Source of the DNA: Diphasiastrum complanatum
Taxonomy: Eukaryota > Streptophyta > Lycopodiopsida > Lycopodiales > Lycopodiaceae
Assembly: GCA_029204225.1 (NCBI GenBank)
Contig: CM055104.1
Location: 25,557,285 to 25,621,284, forward strand
Direction: 5' to 3'
Length of the DNA stretch: 64,000 nt
Position 1 is the first letter of the stretch, and each line of letters begins with the position of its first letter. The position numbers and the translations under genes were made by a program. The notes beneath the pieces were generated by a model that saw only the letters and a program-made list of their open reading frames with translations, was not told where the DNA came from and did not search any database. This document shows, piece after piece, positions 1 to 11,821 of this stretch.

Positions 1-24
1 GAATTCTTCCATCTTATTCTGGGC

Positions 25-358
25 CATAGTTACATTGACGATTTGCGAATTGCGATGCGAATCACGACCCGCAAATCACTCGCTTGGGGGTGAATCAAGC
101 GAGTGAATCATGATTCACAGTTGCCTTCTTTTTTTGGCAGACATATGCAACATGGGTATTAGTAGAAAGAGAAAACATAGAGGCTTAAGAGTAAATGGGT
201 ATTCAGTAGTTTCAGGTTCAATCCAATTCCAGTACTTTTCAGGTCACAAAAATTTGCAAGAAGAAATTTTTCTTTTGCGATTCACATGTGCGAATCACTA
301 TTCACGGGGTTCGCAACTGAATCGCAATTGCCAGAGAATCGTGATTCGCTGCAACTAG
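25..358. mobile_element. hAT-type miniature element (MITE), 334 bp
   Basis: The left end reads CATAGTTACA and the right end TGCAACTAG, an imperfect terminal inverted repeat. The element is flanked by a perfect 8-bp duplication TTCTGGGC at 17-24 and 359-366; 8-bp duplications are the hallmark of hAT transposons. Both ends carry subterminal motifs of the type GCGAATCGCGATTCG in degraded form. There is no transposase, so it is non-autonomous. Its ends match those of the large hAT element at 56681-61442. Confidence 0.85.
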
Positions 359-469
359 TTCTGGGCTAAGAACCTCGTAGTGATGATTGAACCCTCACGC
401 TACCTAAATATTAAAAGAAGGCTTCAAACACTTTTGTTAAACTTAAAAATTTCACACAGTAACAGGATT

Positions 470-620
470 AGTGTTTACACAAATCGCGATTCGTTGCCTG
501 ACAAATTGCGATTCATCAAACAATCGTTCGGTCCCAATTCAAATCGGAAAGAATCAGTGGAAAAAATTTTTGCTACAGCCAGGGTCCTGATTCATTCGCG
601 ATTTCGGTTTTCTCTATTTT
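470..620. repeat. Degraded hAT subterminal-type repeat array
   Basis: Several copies of an AATCGCGATTCG-like motif occur in both orientations (about 483-500, 503-517, 592-606), as in the subterminal arrays of the hAT elements in this window. I could not find convincing terminal inverted repeats or a target duplication, so this is probably an eroded or truncated copy. The following 630-720 is purine-rich (AGGAGAG) low-complexity sequence. Confidence 0.4.
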
Positions 621-1044
621 TGCGCCTCTTTCAAAGGGAGAAACTTGAGAAACTTGAGGAGAGGTGTAAGGAGAGAAGAAAGGAGAGGAGAGAAGAGAGA
701 GCTTAGAGGAGAGAGGAAATGGCATTTATGGTGAATGTGCAATGTGTTAGAACTTAGGACCATTTCACACTACACTGCCCGGCAAGTCCGAAATTTTAAA
801 AAAAGCTCTCCCATTGGTCCAAGGAGAAAAAATGGGCATTCCACCCTTTCACGCTAACAAGCACTTGCCACTATGTGGCAGATGACATGGCAGGGACCCA
901 CTGCCACGTAAGAATAGGAGTTAGGAGAAGTTAGACCTTAGGTGTTTAGTAATATTAGCCACTATTATTAGGTGAATGAAGGAGAGAGGCTAGAGCTAGG
1001 ACTTAGGAGAGTCATGAAGAGAGAATAGGAGGAGCTATGTGTGT

Positions 1045-1251
1045 CAAGGTTACCAGCCGATTTGAATTTGCTGATTCGAATCGGGCGATTCAAACCGGCT
1101 AGTTGGGTTCGAATCGGGAAAAGATTCGAACCTTTTCTATTTTGTTCTTTTTTTTTTATAATCAGGCCGGTTCGAACCGGTTCGAATCAAGAACCGATTC
1201 GAATCGTCCCCTAACGATTCGATGGTTCGAACCATGTTCGATGCCACACTG
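1045..1251. mobile_element. hAT-type MITE with TTCGAACCGG subterminal palindromes
   Basis: The sequence is a dense array of GATTCGAATCGG and GGTTCGAACCGG motifs in both orientations, with an internal T-run at about 1147-1157. The ends CAAGGTTACC and TGCCACACTG are a weak inverted pair. Flanks ATGTGTGT (1037-1044) and GTGTGTGT (1252-1259) match at 7 of 8 bases, but they are low-complexity, so the boundary is less certain than for the other copies. It closely resembles the copy at 43519-43791. Confidence 0.55.
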
Positions 1252-1459
1252 GTGTGTGTTTGTGAGTTTAGGCAAGAGGTGTGTGTGTGAAATTGTGAAT
1301 TTACTTTTAGTTAAAACTTCAGTAGAGTTGCTCAATGTTAGGACTCAGGAATGGTAGAGTTTAGAGTTCGAACATAGGTAATAGAGGTGAGAGGAGTGTT
1401 AGAAGTTAGGAGAGTTAGGAGTTGAAACTTGAGAGTTAGGAGTCTTAGGAGTTACGAAT

Positions 1460-4000
1460 TGAGAATCATGGTGAGAAAAAGAGATCATGTATGGGATCAT
1501 GTCACTGTTGCTTCAAGATATACGGTAGCTCGGGCACAAAAACAATGGACGTGCAATTATTGTCGGGTGAGCTACATAGGCAGTCCACTACGTATTCAAG
1601 CGCATCTCCTTTGAAGTTCGTTTCCGTGGCTATGAGATGGAGCATGCCCACCTCCAGTGTTATCAAGGATGATTGCAAGACCAGGAGCAATTCAGAGAGA
1701 GGAGAACATTCCTCCAACGGTCACTGCAAGTGAGCACCATGGTACAAACACTTGTTATCTAATTCTTTAAACTTTTGCTTTTAAAATCTGAATTTTGCAA
1801 TGTGCATGATGAATGTGTTGTCACTTGTAGACTGTAGTGATTAAATGTTTTTCAATTTCTTTTGTTGCAATAGGATCAGCTGCTAGGCAACATGCATCCA
1901 CCTCAGGTTAGGATGAGACAGAGCTAGAGGCCGGGCACATCTACACCACATATGGCCACTCTACTTCTAGACCCCCCCACAAAGGTGTTACTGTTAGAGA
2001 ATATTATGTGCAATTAGAGGACTCTTCTACCATTGTGACCTCCCCTTCCATCTAGCGAAGACTTCTGCTTGGGGGGATATGATAAAGAGTCTTGATGCAA
2101 TAGGGGCCACATATTATGGACCTAGCATGGAGTCCCTACGCAACACACATTTGATGAGGGAGGTTCAAGATGTGACCAAAGAATTGGAGCCCATTCGTAA
2201 ATCGTGGAAATAATATTCTAGTGTCTTCCTAGGCACCATGTTCTTGAGCCATCGACGCATCAACACCTAGCACCATTGTTTCAAGTGAGTAACAAGTTCA
2301 TAACATGTGTTGGATTTCGATGCTCATTGCTAATTAAAATTTTAATCATATTAGTTTTTGATGCTCGTGAGTCGACTGTCGTTGCTCAATTAAAATCTGA
2401 TGCTAGTCTCAATGCTCGTTGCAATTTGTTTAATGTTATAGATGAGTACATCTACTCACACATCGTGCAAGCTATTGAGGAGGGGGGCCTCAAAATGTTG
2501 TGCAAGTTATTACTAACAATGTCGCAAATTGCAAAGCCATGGGGGATTTGGTGATGGAGAATTATCCGAATATCTTTTGGACTCCATAAGCTGCACACAG
2601 CATTGACCTACTGAATGAGGACATTGCATGTATATCCTAGTTAGTAGTTACAAACTTACTGCCTAGTAGTAAACTGTAATTTCTACAATTCCCGCATCTA
2701 GATTGAACTTTAAGTTCAAAGATTCTACATGTCGTGAGTGTTGATTGTTCATGACTCACAGCGGAGTCAAGACTCTTAATTTTGCTCTTAATTTTCAAGC
2801 ATAAGCAGGTCCTTGGACCTAGTAAGTTGTAACTAGAGTCTACTATCTAGTTTGTCTTTGCTTTTCATCATGACTCATACATGTTTTGCTTTTGTCCAGC
2901 TCTTCCTTGGATGAAAGATATTCTTGATACCGCACGGTGGTCCTTGCAATTTATAGAGGGTTCAAGAATTTGGAGATCCTTAGACCTCTTCCTGCGAGGT
3001 CTGAACTTTGAATCTTGATTCTTCATGATAGACGTCTCATTCTCAATGATAGATTCTAGAATATGGGTTTGGATTTTAAGGTTTAAACTTTAAAATTAGC
3101 AGCTAGCTTAAGCCTTATTTGGATCTCGATTCTTGGCACTTGCTTTGAAGTTTGAACTTTGATGCATTGATGATTGAAATTTGATGATTGTTCAAAATTT
3201 GTAAAATTTAAATTGTGCAATGTGTTTAGGTTTGCATTCATATTTATAGTCTTGGATCGGCTTCTAAAGGTATACCACACCCTCAGATAGATGGTTGTTT
3301 CTAACCTATGGGTATAGTGGAGCGGATCGACTGAGCCTCAATCTAGGAGATTTGAGACCGTCGTTTTGTCCTCGAACTTTTGGGACGACACAAGATCGAT
3401 TGAGGTCGGGTGAGCAACTTGATCAATGCACAGAGTTGAGTTTTGCCAAGGTATATACTATAACCCCTTGGCCCTTCTAAATTTTGATTTCTTTCATTTT
3501 CATTTTACAAATCTAGAGACTAGTCTCAAGTTTGAAGTTGGAACCTTCTCAATCTAAATCGATGACATTCATTTTTTTTATTTGCAAGGTTCAAGAGGTA
3601 AAGGCCAAGTGGGAAAGCAGAAGGAACTGGTTTCATAGGCCTATACATGCAGTTGCCCATGTGCTACATCCTTTATGGAAGAAATCTGGTCTAGAGCAAT
3701 TCCATAACCGTGAGCTTGAGGATGGGTGGTTTGAATGACTCCAGAGGGTCGTACCAGAGCGATAGGCCTACAACAATGAGCTCATGATTTTTCGGAGAGA
3801 CCGCCTCACATATCAGAGGACTGTGACACAAGATAGAGTCGGCCAACAAGTATGGAGGGTGCACCCCTAGGCTACAGAGCATTGCATTGAGAGTCCTTTC
3901 ACATGACTGCACCGCAGCAGCTTGTGAGCATCTACTCCCTCATACACACCAAGAAGAAAAAAAGGCTCTCCACAGAGTGCAAATAATATGAGGGAGGCCA
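1460..4000 (+). pseudogene. Degenerate hAT transposase relic
   Basis: Scattered frames along this stretch match, in order, the parts of a plant hAT transposase. A BED-type zinc finger lies at about 1480-1614 (WTCNYC then GSPLRIQAHLL). A segment reading YYGPSMESLRNT then LEPIRKSW lies at about 2045-2215. A DUF659-like stretch with NVANCKAMGDLVMENYPNIF is at about 2490-2600, and ALPWMKDI is at about 2900. A C-terminal stretch with FHRPIHAVAHVLHPLW is at about 3600-3690, followed by hATC-like relics to about 4000. These segments are collinear with the intact element at 56681-61442, including a near-identical FHRPIHAVAH motif. Stops and frameshifts are many, so it cannot be active. Element ends were not found. 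Confidence 0.75.
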
Positions 4001-4199
4001 AATCGTTTCAAATTTCTATTTGAGGCTTGAGCTTCCTACTTGAACTTGAGCTTGAGTCTTGAGTGCTTAGTGTTGAAGTTTATTACTTGAATCTTGGTAC
4101 TTCAAGTCTTGAAAGTTGAAAGTTGACTAGTTTGAACTTTGATGATTCAAATTCAGGTCACATGTGAGTCGTGACCTGAGTGAATGACTAGTCGACTTC

Positions 4200-4884
4200 T
4201 CTCGAAGGACTGCAACCAACTATCTGAAAAATAAATCCAAAGCATTCAAGTTCTTCATGTAGTTCAAGGCGTTTGCAGAGAACCAGACCCAGAGGAAGAT
4301 CAAGGCTCTACGCACAGATGGAGGGGGAGAGTACATCTCCATAGAATTCAAGGAGTTCTGCAAGGCCAACGAGATACATCAACAATATGCAACCAGCTAC
4401 TCACCGCAGTCCAATGGTGTAGCAGAACGGAAGAATCGGACACTCATCGAGTGCCAAGAGCATGATGGCCCATGCCTCTCTTCCAAAGGAATTTTGGGCA
4501 GAAGTTGTTACTACAGCTGCCTATTTGCAGAATCGATCCATCACCAAAGCCCTGAATGGCAAGACACCTTATGAGGTGTGGACAGGATCAAAGCCATCAC
4601 TCAAATATATTCAAGTGTTTGGATGCATCGCTTTCGCTCAGATCCTAGAAGATCTAAGAAGAAAGCTAGATGACAAGAGCAGGAAAACGATTTTCATCGG
4701 CTATTCCCCAGATCACAAGGCATACAAGCTCTACAATTTGGATACCGAGAAGGCATTCACCAGTAAAGATGTCATTTTCGTGGAAGACCAGTTCATCAAC
4801 CACAAAGGGAAAGCTGCTGATAATTCCGATCCAAGGATCGAGCAACCAAGAGTTTTTACCCACAAGAGAGAGCAACTATGGTAA
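4200..4884 (+). pseudogene. Ty1/copia integrase fragment
   Basis: One or two frames encode the retroviral-type integrase core. Visible motifs are LRTDGGGEYIS (second catalytic Asp region), SPQSNGVAERKNRTLIE (third catalytic Glu region) and FWAEVVTTAAYLQNR. The usual downstream FGCIAF and KLYNLDT stretch follows to about 4800. A frameshift near 4450 and stops break the frame. Gag, protease, RT and RNase H are absent. The same subfamily recurs on the minus strand at 14.8-16.1 kb. A pyrimidine-rich CTTTTTGCTTTTTG-like run begins just downstream. Confidence 0.85.
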
Positions 4885-5131
4885 TCAGCTTTTTGCTTTT
4901 TGCTTTTTCCTTTCTGCTTTATGCTTTATCCTTTTTGCTTTTGCTTTATGCTTTTAGCTTTTGCTAAGGACTAGAGAAATTATATGAGGGCTAGTGCCCC
5001 ACTTCCATTCATACCATTGTAGAGAGCTATGCTCATTCTTCAATTAATCTGAGTTCCCTTTCATCTCTTATGTTCATGTTGATTGGTGTGTGTGAGTGCT
5101 AATATGATTAGTTCACGCATCAAATTCCAAA
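4885..5131 (+). repeat. Partial copia LTR (3' part)
   Basis: This stretch precedes a primer-binding-like site and resembles the 3' half of the LTRs at 49030-49572 and 55904-56060 (ATCTGAGTTCCCTTTCATCTCTTATG compared with their ATCTGAATTCTCTTTCATCTCTATG). The LTR start is missing, truncated against the preceding integrase fragment. Confidence 0.6.
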
Positions 5132-5132
5132 G

Positions 5133-5143
5133 TGGTATCAAGC
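5133..5143 (+). other. Primer binding site, tRNA-iMet type
   Basis: TGGTATCAAGC matches the TGGTATCAGAGC primer site of plant copia elements with one base missing. It lies just after the LTR remnant and about 200 bp before a copia gag. Confidence 0.65.
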
Positions 5144-5327
5144 TGGCTTCTTGATCTTGGAAGCTATCAAGATTCTACATGAGGGAGAGAGATTGTTTTT
5201 GCAAGTGTTGAATCAAACTATTGAAGGAGCATTAGTTGCAAGTGGAGTCAACGTTGTCATGAGGAGGACATGGATCTTCTAGGAGGAGATAGGATAGTCA
5301 AACAAAAGTTGCTACATATCAGTATAA

Positions 5328-7440
5328 TTGTTTGACAATGGCGGATTGAATGATGTTGTGTTACCGGAATCTAGTAAGCTAGATAGCACAAACTTTAGCA
5401 TCTGGAAGTTCAAGATGCAAAATATTCTCCAGAATCGAGAATATCGGGACATTGTCAAAGGTGTTGAAATACCTCCAACTACAGACAAGGAGTTGCAAGA
5501 GTATATAAAGCGAAGGAGAAAAGCTCATCATATTATTAACTTCTCTGTCAAAGATATGATTATTCCTCACATCAAAGATGTTGCTGGACCCAAGGAGGCT
5601 TGGGATATTTAAAAGAATTCATAAAAGACTATAAATCAATCTCGAATTTGTTCTTAACTAATAAGCTATATACAATAGACATGGGTACAAGTGAATCGAT
5701 AACGGATTACTTTACTCGATTGAAAGATCTGAAAGACTATCAAAATTTTGTTACGATGTTGTCTTTACGTGAGACAAGGCCTTCTTTCGATGAGTTGAAT
5801 GCAATACCACTACAAAAGGAAATGAGACAATAAAATCTTGTTAACAAGGATGATTTCAAGGAGCAAGCATTCTTAGCAAGAATCAAGGGTAAAGTTCCAA
5901 GAAAGGTGGAAAAGGGAAAAAGATCAACAAGAAAATCAACCAAATCAACCGGAAGATGGAAAGAAAGCAATTTGAAAAGGGAATTGCTTTATTTGCAGAA
6001 GACATAGGGCTGGAAAAACAAGTTCAAGAAGAAGCAGGATGGAAATTTTGCTGAAGAAGGACTTAATACAAAATTAAGTGCTTTGGATCTTGGAAATTAT
6101 GAGTTGTTTTTGGCATCAATATCTTCAAGTGACTTCTCAACAGAAGTGGAGTGTTGGTTTATTGATTCAGGTGCATCGAAACCTATGACACCTAGGCAAG
6201 ATTGGTTATCTAGTTTTCAAGAACTAGATGATGGATCAAATGTGAAGTTGGACATAACTACACGTATGATATAAAGGGAGTTGGAAAAGTACACGTTCAA
6301 TAACTTTCAGGAAAGATTGGAGACATAAAGGATGTGCTTTATGTACAAGGAATCAAGAAGACCTTACTCTAAATTTTAGTTATTGCAAAGGAACATATGA
6401 TTGTACAATTTGATGAAGAACGGTGTCTTATCAAGAGGAAGGACAATGAAGTAGTAGCTGAGGGCATTCTTTTATGTTGTTCAGGTTCAAGTGTGGGATC
6501 ATGATGCAAGTATTGCAGATATTGGTTGACGAAAGGTTTGGACATCTAAATTTCAATAGTTTACAAGTCTTGAAAAAATATAACATGGTTACTGGTTTAC
6601 CTCAAGCTATTTTTGATCAAAAGTTTTGTGAGGGCTGTCTTAGGGAAACATCATGTGCAGAAATTTCTGTCTAGTACGAAAAATGTTCTAGAACTTGTTC
6701 ATACAAATTTGTGTGGTCCTATGAAAACTCGGCCTTGTGGGGGAGCAAGTTACTTTTAGGTATTTGTTGATTATTCTAGGAATATGTGGGCATATTTTCT
6801 CAAGAATAAGGGTGAGGCATTCAAGTATTTCACATGGTTTTAAGACACAGGTGGAGAAAGAAACATATAGACAGATGAAGCTACTGGATTAAAGGGGGAG
6901 AGTATCTTTCTACAAACTTTTAGGTGTTTTGCAAGGATCATGGTATAAAGAGACAATTTGCAAGTACGAAAATGCCTCAACAAAATGGAGTTGCAGAAAG
7001 GAAGAATCACTCTATTGTGGAAACTGCAAGGAACATGCTTGAAAGTAAGAAACTTATTCAAACAACTGTTTATCTTTTGAATCGAAGCCCTACAAAAGTT
7101 GTAGTGAATCGGACTCCAGAGGAAGCTTACACGGGTCAAAAAGCTAACATAAGTCAACTGAGGGTTTTTGGAAGTATTGCATATGCTCACATACCTAAGG
7201 ATTCAAGGAGCAAGTTGGATTCAAAGGCTACTAAGTGTTTATTTCTTGGATATGATAGTCAAGAGAAGGGATACAAGTTGTATAACTTGGAGAGTAGGAA
7301 AATTATCTCAAGCAGAGATATAGTCTTTGATGAGGATGGATCTCATAAAAATAAAAAAACATCTTATGATAGGAAGTAAGATGAAGGGGTTCCTATCTTG
7401 TGTGATGAGTCGTTACAAGAGCCTGAATTGAAACATGTAG
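5328..7440 (+). pseudogene. Ty1/copia gag-protease-integrase pseudogene
   Basis: The frames run in copia order. Gag (about 5330-5880) has SSKLDSTNFSIWKFKMQ and KEAWDI. A protease-like stretch at about 6150-6190 shows the active-site context FIDSGASKPM. The GAG-pre-integrase region at about 6520-6660 shows RFGHLNFNSLQVLKKYN and CEGC. The integrase at about 6900-7380 shows QQNGVAERKNHSIVETARN and FGSIAYAHIPKDSRSKLDS. Several stops and frameshifts separate the blocks, and RT and RNase H are missing after about 7440. It belongs to the same subfamily as the copia cluster at 49-56 kb. Confidence 0.9.
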
Positions 7441-7830
7441 AGGGATTTAACGTTTCATACAATGCCTTGAGCACATCCCAAGCTTGCCTTGGTGTTGCCA
7501 CCTCATTGCATGATTGCATGATTTTTCACAGATGTGCATGATTGCATCAATAATTGTGAGGGTACGCCTCACTTGCTTTTCATAAGCCTTGATTTCAGCA
7601 TCCATTGTAATCGGTTTTCACTCTTCTCCTATCACAATTTTCCAAAGTTCGTTTTCGATGAGTATGTCTTTATTTTGAATTTCCAAACGCTATAATTGGA
7701 AATGCCATCAAGCTTGCTTGCTTTGTCAACCGTCGATTCACCCATATTACCATAATGACTTGATACTAACTGAAGTTCTAACAATTGTTGTAAAATGTAA
7801 TGCACATGCTCACTCGTCAATATGATGGGT
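7440..7830 (-). pseudogene. Copia gag remnant
   Basis: On the minus strand a gag-like start with SKLDGISNYSVWKFKIK (about 7690-7740) is followed, toward lower coordinates, by ATPRQAWDVLKALYETLNPS (about 7440-7515). Both are hallmarks of copia UBN2-type gag. Frameshifts lie between them. It abuts the plus-strand copia truncated at about 7440, so the junction joins two elements in opposite orientation. Confidence 0.7.
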
Positions 7831-8736
7831 TCTTGTCAAATTTTACCAGGTCAACACAGCAATTAATTTAGCGAAAGTTAGCCAAACGAGCTCCAAATGT
7901 TGTGATTTCTAGCTTGAGTAGTCACTTCCACTCTGGGCATTGCTCAGCTTGCAATATATTCTGCCTCCACCAATTGCAATGAGCTAAAAATTAGCTTGCT
8001 AAGTTATTGACATCCAAAGTTACATATTTTTGGAAGTACCAGAGGACCGATGTCCAAAAGGTACAGCTAGCAAGGTTTGTGTTTGGTGGTGGATATTCAA
8101 AGCATCTAGTCTTGATCATCTAGCTACATGTGATTGGGCATCTTATCAAAGTTGCCATCATTGATCCCCACTAGCATTTATGACAAGCCAATGTTTTCTA
8201 TAGCCTACAATAGAATAGTACTTTCTTTGACTATAGTAATAGGCTCCTAGAGCTTTCTTATCCAATCACGAAGCTCTCCAATGATGAGCTTATTGGCCGT
8301 TGCATTGTTGGACTCCAACGACCACTTCAGTACAAAGTCCAATCCACTCAAATCGTTACACTTGTTGATTTATCTCAGAGGCTATTGTCCTACAACATAA
8401 GTATGAAGTTTAGTAGGGTCTTTGCCTCCTACACAACCTCCTACTTTTAGGTATGTTGTTGTTACCAGGTCATGTAATTTCTCTACTAGACAAAAGCTCA
8501 TGTTTGTTCATTGGAGCAGTCTCGAGTAGATGGCTGAGATCTGCAAAAAGAGCCTTTGCTTTAAGTGAAAGCCAAGATCATTGGGCTAGGGATTCCAAGC
8601 AGCTACCAAATGCCACTACAACTATTCATCTTCATGCGGCGGCTAATCAAAATGAAGATGTAGACCTTTGTGTTAAAATTTTACCAAGCATCTTTGCATT
8701 GACTATAGAACCTTTAACAAGCTCACAATAAAAAAC
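7831..8736. other. No gene recognised
   Basis: I see no coding domain, RNA gene or clear repeat here. The stretch is bordered by copia and gypsy relics and is likely decayed element sequence. A 92-codon open frame at 8453-8731 has no recognisable motif. Confidence 0.4.
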
Positions 8737-9700
8737 CATCACCATATTCCCCATATGGATGACCTTTTTGACCAGTAATGAAAACCCACAATTTTTCCAA
8801 AATAGACCTTTGCTCTAGATATCACCAAATCCATATGCACCTTGGTGACGATGAACCTAAGACTACCTTCAAAACCCACTCTACCCTTTTAGAAAATTCC
8901 AAGTCATACACTTTGGGGTAACCAATGGACCTCCTACCTTCTAAAATGCTATATATAATGTCTTTCCACACTTGTATTCTGGTATATTGTGATGACATCC
9001 TTGTCTACAACACCTTCATCGTTGCTTATATAGACATTGGCCATCCATATTCATTGTCGTACTCCAAATCCTATCTTACCATAAGCTCTATGCCAAATTA
9101 TCCAAATGTTGATTTTATGTCAAAGTAATTGAATTTCTCAGCTTCTTTATACCTAATGGTATGTTCAAGCTTGAACCTGCTAAAACTCGATCCATTCAGC
9201 TTAGCATACACCTAGAGATCCCCATGAAGTTTGTATGTTCTTCGGACTTGCCATCCATCTACAAATCTATTTCATATTTTGCTTTAACCACTTCACCTCG
9301 TAGTTACTTCTATGAAACTGAAGTACTTCACATGGTTCCTAGAATCCCAAAATGCCTTTGGATCCTCAATTCCATGCACTTCTATTTGTACCAATTTTCT
9401 TGTCTTGCTTACCTGCATATGCCTTTGCTTTGACCATTGCTATCTAATCCTTCTCACTGCATACATCCATTCTCATAACTTTAAGGACATCCACCGAACC
9501 TTTCTTGATATCACATTATGTTTACTCCATTATTGACCAAGGTCTACACCATTGTGGACCCTTGTGTATCCCTAGTACCATTGACCTTTGACACAAACTT
9601 CTATTTGATGCCCATTTTTCACTTGTTCAAGGTCACTTTAGATACCAAGAATCCTTAGCAGGAATAAAAGACCACTTTTATTGACCATCCATGAAATTTG
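8737..9700 (+). pseudogene. Ty3/gypsy reverse transcriptase relic
   Basis: Decayed frames match gypsy RT in order. A gap-ridden HQI..DDEPKTTFKT stretch is at about 8825-8880, a VTNGPP stretch (from the usual LTNAPATF) at about 8917-8935, and the catalytic YCDDILVY at about 8980-9010. IEFLSFFIPNG then LEPAKTRSIQ, the connection region that usually reads VEFLGF...DPAKV, is at about 9128-9200. No open frame is long enough to work. The region to about 10080 shows nothing further that I can assign. Confidence 0.65.
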
Positions 9701-10092
9701 AACTTCCTCAATGTCCCCAAAACAGCAACTTGGATCCGTACTATATACTCCCAAGCTAAGTTGCATCAAAACAACATTTCGACAACATAGCATCTTGGAA
9801 TGTCGAAACCCGAAAGTATTAATTAATCAAGTAAAAATAGCCACTGGAACCCAAGTGGGAGACACACAAACTAGGAGCAATAGTAGGTTTCAAAATCTAG
9901 GGAGTTCTATTCTACACAATGCATCTATGCCTTGTTAGTGACTTCTTGTCATGCCTTCTCAGTGATACTGTTATCATAGCCAAAGTTTGCATGTTAAAGA
10001 CCTAGAGTGTTGAGGAAGGAGTGCTAAGGTCCTTTTATTAATATTACCCTCTCAATTAGGTCATAAAAAATAAAATCTAATGTAATTAGCGC

Positions 10093-10845
10093 CATAGTTA
10101 TAACAGAATCGCGTTTCTGGGAGGAGACGTTTCGGAAACCGCGTTTCTGAGAAACGCGTTTCTCCTCCCAGAATCGCAAAAAAAAAAAAAAAAAAATTTT
10201 TTTTTTTGGAAAAATAGCTTATGGCTGAAATTTTTTTAGGGGATCAATGGTCAAACGAGCGTTTTGCCTCTCAAAAGTGCAGTAGATGGGGCACAAACAG
10301 ATCTTATTTTCAATAGCTATTTGGTTGTTATTTGCTTTTGTAATATGCTCTTCTTTCCAACACTACAAAATATAGTTTGCCACTCAAATATTTAAAGTCA
10401 TTATTCAATTCCTAAGTTCTAGGTTTGATGCTCAGGGGGTTCGGGGGGCGGTAGCCCCCCGAGAAACAAGGGGTCCAGGGTTTGGGGTGCAACGCCCCCC
10501 AACGGCAGGGTCCAGGGCCTTCCACTCCCTGAGCAAAAACACACTTACTGGGACCATCTGTGATCGTAACAGACATGCTTGAGGTTAGTTTTGAATTTTT
10601 ATCCTTGACAGAACCCAACATGGATTAATGCACCTGAACTGGACCATCCTGCACCCGAAACAGACGGCAAATTACACAGTAATGATGCTCTTAATTAGAG
10701 CTTTCATCTGATACCCATATTGCCCAAAAAAAAAAAACCCAAAAAAAAATTTAAAAAAAACGTTTCTGGAATTTTTTCAAAAATTTCCGAAACGCGTTTC
10801 TGAACGCGATTCTGAAACGCGTTTCAGAAACGCAGTGCAACTATG
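10093..10845. mobile_element. hAT deletion derivative with GAAACGCGTTTC arrays, 753 bp
   Basis: The ends are CATAGTTATA and TGCAACTATG, flanked by a perfect 8-bp duplication ATTAGCGC at 10085-10092 and 10846-10853. Subterminal palindromes of the form GAAACGCGTTTC lie next to A/T runs at both ends. A segment at about 10634-10730 (GGACCATCCTGCACC, then GAGCTTTCATCTGATACCCA) is nearly identical to 61257-61345 in the large hAT element, tying the two together by internal sequence as well as ends. No transposase frame is present. Confidence 0.9.
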
Positions 10846-11641
10846 ATTAGCGCTAGCACTCTCTTGTAAGCAAGCAAAAGGTGAAATTTGTTAAAGAAAA
10901 CTCGCATCAATGCCCTTGAAGCAAATTTGAGTCTTTTGATATGAGCACATCCACAAAATACCATGCGCATGTCATCAAATAATAACAATTCTCCAATGAA
11001 GATATGTTCACAAAACAATAGGTTGCCTTGCAGGCCATCCTACAAAGGGAACCTACCTCTATGAGTTTTCTTTCAAGCCTGCATAATGAGTCTTTTCTAG
11101 TACACAAAAAGATGGCAAAATGTTTTTAACTTTGCTGAAAGAGAACAATAGTTGAGCAAAATGTTTAATTAAAAAGGCCGTAGGATTATCATTAGTGCTC
11201 TTGAGCAGTTACATTTGCAAAAACACAAAATGAGGGAATCAAGATCCAAGCACATATTGGACATTTTCCCACGAAAGTGGTTTTAAGGGTTGTTGGTGTG
11301 AAATTTTTGAGAACAAATGTACTTAGAAGGACTCAGGCTAATGAAAAAACTCTTGTCAAGTAATAGCAACTAAAACCACGAAAGCCAAATTCCACGCTGA
11401 CAGCTAAGTCAACTCAACAATGTAATCAGCTCTTGCTTACATTTCTTACAACTTAGCCCCTGCATTACTTTGACTAGGCATTCAAATTTTTATAGCCACC
11501 ATTCTAGGTACGTTGCCTTGTGTTTCATTTGTATTATGGTTTCAAGCTTAGATTCTAATCTCATGAATTCTTTTTTCTCTCCCTTGCACGAACCTTATCT
11601 GATGCACATGAAATCTGAGTAGCAGAAATACAAAAGCAAAC

Positions 11642-11821
11642 CTGTATAATGCCGTCAAAACGGAACAACCGTCGTTCCGTGTAATTCTTAGGAGGACCTC
11701 CACCGGCATGCTTGTCATCATCAATCTGGACGGTGGAAGAAGTGGGTTGGATATGGATGAAGGGCGAGGGTTTATCGCTCGGCCGCAGCCTGAGGTACAC
11801 TTTAATTCTGAATCGCCCCAT
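11642..11821 (-). CDS. Kinesin motor-domain first exon, kinesin-9-like
   Basis: A 60-codon frame starts at ATG 11819-11821 and ends at a good donor (ATACAG followed by GTTTGC at 11641-11636), phase 0. It begins MGRFRIKVYLRLRPSDK, the beta-1 strand and RLRP element that opens a kinesin motor domain, and ends LFRFDGIIQ, matching the F-x-F-D segment before the P-loop exon. FDG in place of the usual FD-R/K suggests the kinesin-9 class. The ATP-binding GQTGAGKT segment is not found downstream on the minus strand down to position 1. Either intron 1 exceeds 11.6 kb or this is an isolated gene fragment. An in-frame TTG lies two codons upstream, but ATG at 11821 is the sensible start. Kinesin identity is fairly secure; the class is inference. 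Confidence 0.6.

Noticed and set aside
9884-9903. Shared GTTTCAAAATCTAGGGA with 42645
   Set aside because: Only about 19 bases match and the flanks differ, so it may be chance or a very short repeat.
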